From JBCDJG01 sp038748065 (lineage in GTDB: Bacteria; Pseudomonadota; Gammaproteobacteria; Pseudomonadales; Halieaceae): a stretch of DNA of 55,344 nt. The translations under genes were made by a program, and so were the position numbers. Position 1 is the first letter of the stretch. Each line of letters opens with the position of its first letter. The stretch covers positions 1-55,344 of the forward strand of contig JBCDJG010000031.1 of assembly GCA_038748065.1 (NCBI GenBank), in the 5' to 3' direction. The notes beneath the pieces were generated by a model, which was given only the letters and a program-made list of their open reading frames with translations, was not told the DNA's origin and ran no database searches. Of the stretch, positions 53,392-55,344 are shown piece after piece.

Positions 53392-55041
53392 ATGCGAAAG
53401 GCCGTAAAATTCATACTCTGGATCCTGGCAGCGCTGGTCAGCCTGCCTGCCGTGCTGGTATTGATACTGGCTCTGTTCTCCAATCAACAATCCGTGGTGC
53501 CGCCTACCGGCAAAGCGCTCAATGTCCTCGCCATTCAGGGCGTTCATGTGGTCGACACGGAGAGTGGCGCACTCCTTAAGGACCAAACCCTGCTGGTCAG
53601 CGATGGCACGGTCACGGCCGTGGGCGAATCGCCATCGATTCCACCCGGTACCCACGTCATCGCCGGTGAGGGCCGCTATGTCCTGCCCGGCCTGTGGAAC
53701 ATGCATACCCACGTGTCTAACTTCTACCCGGGCTTTCGCCTTGAGTCTATGCCCGCCATGGTCGCCCACGGCGTGATGTACGCGCGCAATCTGAACTCCG
53801 ACTGTTTCGGCGCCATGTGCGTCTTTGCCCAGAGCGTGGACGAGATGCGGGCGCTGGGAAACCAGGTCGTAGAGGGCGTGATGCTCGGCCCTCGGCTAGT
53901 GGGACTGGGCAGCTACGCGGTAAATGGGCCGCCGGAAATGGGCGCTTTCATGCAGGATCAACCGGCCTATCTCGCGCCAACAACGGCGGAACAAGGCCGC
54001 GAACTCGCGCGCTACCTGCAGCAGCGTGGCGTTGATTTCATTAAACCCTACAGTGCAATCAACCGGGCGGCTTACTTCGGCATGATGGAGGAAGCGGTTC
54101 GACTCGGCCTGGAGGTCGGCGGCCACTTACCTCAGGGCGTATTTCTGTTAGAAGCAATTGAGGCCGGCCAGCGCAGCATCGAGCATGCGGTGCAGTTACC
54201 CCTCGCATGTAGCCCGGTGGAGGCGGAGTTTCGGCCAGCATTTGAGCGTTACGTCGACCTGACACAGCTGCAGCGGGATGCGTTTAAAACAGAGCGGCCT
54301 GAGGACTACGACTACGTCGACAGCGTTAAGGATCATTACCGGGACATTATCGAGCGCTACGACGAAGCAGGCTGCAAAGCGCTGCTGGCCGAGTGGGCCG
54401 CAGCGGATAGCTATTATGTGCCCACTCATCTCACTAGATGGGCAGAAACGGTCATGCACCAGTTTCCCTGGGAGGATGATCCGCGGGCCGCTTTCGTTGG
54501 CGACATCGCCCTGATGTTGGCGTGGGCAAGCAACGGCCGCTCTTACATCAAGCGCTTCGGCGAACGACCCGAGCAGGAGCAAGCCTTCATCGATTACGTA
54601 ACGCTTGGCCAGCAACTCACGGGGCTCGCGCATGCGGCCGGCGTCAAACTCATGGTCGGCACAGACGTAGGCGATACCCTGATCTATCCCGGCGCCAGCT
54701 TCCATGACGAAATGCACATGATGGTTGAAGGCGGCATGCCCGCTGCAGCGGTCCTGCGCGCGGCGACCGTAACCGCCGCCGAATACGAAGGCATGGATGA
54801 CAGACACGGCTCCATCGCACCCGGCAAGGCCGCAAACCTGGTGCTGCTCGTGAAGAACCCACTAGAGAATATTGGCAATAGCAGCTCTGTCGATGCGATC
54901 TACTATCAGGGCCGCTACTACAACCGCGACGAACTTGACGTGGTTATGGCCGGAGTAGAATCCAGAGCGAAGGGCTTTAACCACTTCCTTCGCAATGGTT
55001 GGGACGTGGTTCGCACCGCCTTCCAGTTTCTATTGATGTAG
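53392..55041 (+). CDS. Membrane-anchored amidohydrolase (imidazolonepropionase/prolidase-like)
   Basis: The 549-aa product has an N-terminal helix (FILWILAALVSLPAVLVLIL) and then an amidohydrolase fold. Features are VHVVDTESGALLKDQTLLVS, the metal motif LPGLWNMHTHVSNF, further histidines in VGGHLPQG and SIEHAVQLPL, and VGTDVGDTLIYPG before a C-terminal strand set with GSIAPGKAANLVLL. The enzyme would face the periplasm. The substrate is unknown; related proteins cleave dipeptides or cyclic amides. There is no Shine-Dalgarno, and the promoter abuts the ATG. Confidence 0.88.
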   Translation: MRKAVKFILWILAALVSLPAVLVLILALFSNQQSVVPPTGKALNVLAIQGVHVVDTESGALLKDQTLLVSDGTVTAVGESPSIPPGTHVIAGEGRYVLPGLWNMHTHVSNFYPGFRLESMPAMVAHGVMYARNLNSDCFGAMCVFAQSVDEMRALGNQVVEGVMLGPRLVGLGSYAVNGPPEMGAFMQDQPAYLAPTTAEQGRELARYLQQRGVDFIKPYSAINRAAYFGMMEEAVRLGLEVGGHLPQGVFLLEAIEAGQRSIEHAVQLPLACSPVEAEFRPAFERYVDLTQLQRDAFKTERPEDYDYVDSVKDHYRDIIERYDEAGCKALLAEWAAADSYYVPTHLTRWAETVMHQFPWEDDPRAAFVGDIALMLAWASNGRSYIKRFGERPEQEQAFIDYVTLGQQLTGLAHAAGVKLMVGTDVGDTLIYPGASFHDEMHMMVEGGMPAAAVLRAATVTAAEYEGMDDRHGSIAPGKAANLVLLVKNPLENIGNSSSVDAIYYQGRYYNRDELDVVMAGVESRAKGFNHFLRNGWDVVRTAFQFLLM

Positions 55042-55070
55042 CCGTCCCATACCTCGGCCGAACGCTCCAC

Positions 55071-55099
55071 TGGACGCTCTCAGGCTCTCCCGCTATGAT
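55071..55099 (+). promoter_or_regulatory. Promoter of tRNA-Arg
   Basis: TGGACG (55071-55076) and TATGAT (55094-55099) are 17 bp apart. They are followed by a GC-rich discriminator (GCGC), as is usual for stringently controlled stable-RNA genes. The start would lie about 10 bases before the tRNA. Confidence 0.5.
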
Positions 55100-55115
55100 G
55101 CGCATCCCCTGTTAA

Positions 55116-55192
<77 letters not shown>

Positions 55193-55205
55193 TAAGCAAA
55201 GGGTC

Positions 55206-55254
55206 TATTCCGACCGCATAGGTAACAGATTATTCCGAGCGCATAGGTAACACT
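55206..55254. repeat. Two 24-bp direct repeats at an insertion-sequence end
   Basis: Units at 55206-55229 and 55231-55254 share TATTCCGA-S-CGCATAGGTAACA and differ at one internal position and the last two bases. Read on the minus strand each contains TGTTACCTATGCG, of the sort found at the ends of IS481-like elements. They may be transposase binding sites. Confidence 0.6.
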
Positions 55255-55344
55255 TTTGGAGCGAATGGGTTTTCACCCACCGGCTCCACCTTATGCAGCT
55301 CTCTGTCAAAGAATCCTAGATCATAATCCATGAAGCTGACGAGC
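55230..55344 (-). CDS. Transposase C-terminal fragment (partial, continues beyond the window)
   Basis: The frame enters from the right edge and ends at TAA (55232-55230). The visible 37 residues include SFMDYDLGFFDRE and NPFAPKVLPMRSE, a pattern I associate with the C-terminus of IS481-type transposases. The stop codon lies inside the duplicated end region, so the coding sequence runs into the element's end. The 5' part is outside the window. Confidence 0.5.
   Translation of the reverse strand, partial: LVSFMDYDLGFFDRELHKVEPVGENPFAPKVLPMRSE

Larger units (their letters stand above)
55206..55344 (-). mobile_element. Right-edge fragment of an IS element (IS481-like), inserted beside tRNA-Arg
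   Basis: The region starts 14 bases after the tRNA and continues past the window edge. It holds duplicated end motifs and the 3' end of a leftward reading frame. Family assignment rests on the terminal motif and on the residue pattern of the partial protein, from memory of the family. Confidence 0.5.

Overview
This 55.3 kb window is GC-rich and densely coding. It looks like chromosome from a free-living, aerobic, probably marine gammaproteobacterium. The gene mix (beta-oxidation pair, HAE1-type RND pump, cytochrome c5, DUF3080, DUF2237 and DUF72 proteins, DUF1800/DUF1501 pair, tricorn-type protease, arylsulfatase, and a tRNA-Arg(CCG) with encoded CCA) would suit the OM60/NOR5 (Halieaceae) group. 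That placement is inference from gene content only. No prophage, CRISPR array or plasmid backbone is visible. The only mobile DNA is an insertion-sequence end at the right edge, just after the tRNA.

Left part (1-13.5 kb): a TetR regulator and a GPH-type transporter are transcribed away from an amino-acid racemase and a D-cysteine desulfhydrase-like enzyme. The 100-bp divergent region carries two copies of one palindrome, the probable TetR operators. Next come a sterol-desaturase-family membrane hydroxylase, a CNNM/CBS membrane protein, a two-gene fatty-acid beta-oxidation operon (FadJ-like and thiolase), a miniature porin-like protein, a small MscS channel, a Rep/UvrD helicase and a peroxiredoxin with a clear terminator. 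A 0.4 kb stretch to about 13.9 kb holds only a degraded DCC-type oxidoreductase remnant.

Middle part (13.9-41.5 kb): an RND pump with a lipoprotein adaptor; a cytochrome c5; and a GST gene running into a tightly overlapped five-gene set (LolA-like periplasmic protein, two FtsX/LolC-type permeases, ATPase, outer-membrane beta-barrel). This set has parts for every envelope compartment and resembles a dedicated Lol/Mac-like export or lipid/lipoprotein route of unknown cargo. It is followed by an arylsulfatase with an iron alcohol dehydrogenase, a D-aminoacylase-like amidohydrolase with a DUF3080 lipoprotein, an AlkB-type repair dioxygenase, DUF72 and DUF2237 proteins, an OmpR-type two-component system, a DUF1800/DUF1501 secreted pair, a dienelactone-hydrolase-like enzyme and a membrane-anchored serine hydrolase. 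The two-component promoter and the DUF1800 promoter share a 13-bp dyad element, which suggests a small regulon.

Right part (41.5-55.3 kb): a MacAB-like ABC exporter operon (adaptor, ATPase, large permease, TPR protein) is divergent from a sigma-54 response regulator and its kinase. The space between them holds a consensus -24/-12 promoter facing the exporter, an IHF-like site and a tandem 22-bp repeat in enhancer position, a complete sigma-54 control region. A tricorn-type protease, a membrane-anchored amidohydrolase with a leaderless-looking promoter, tRNA-Arg(CCG) and the IS fragment close the window.
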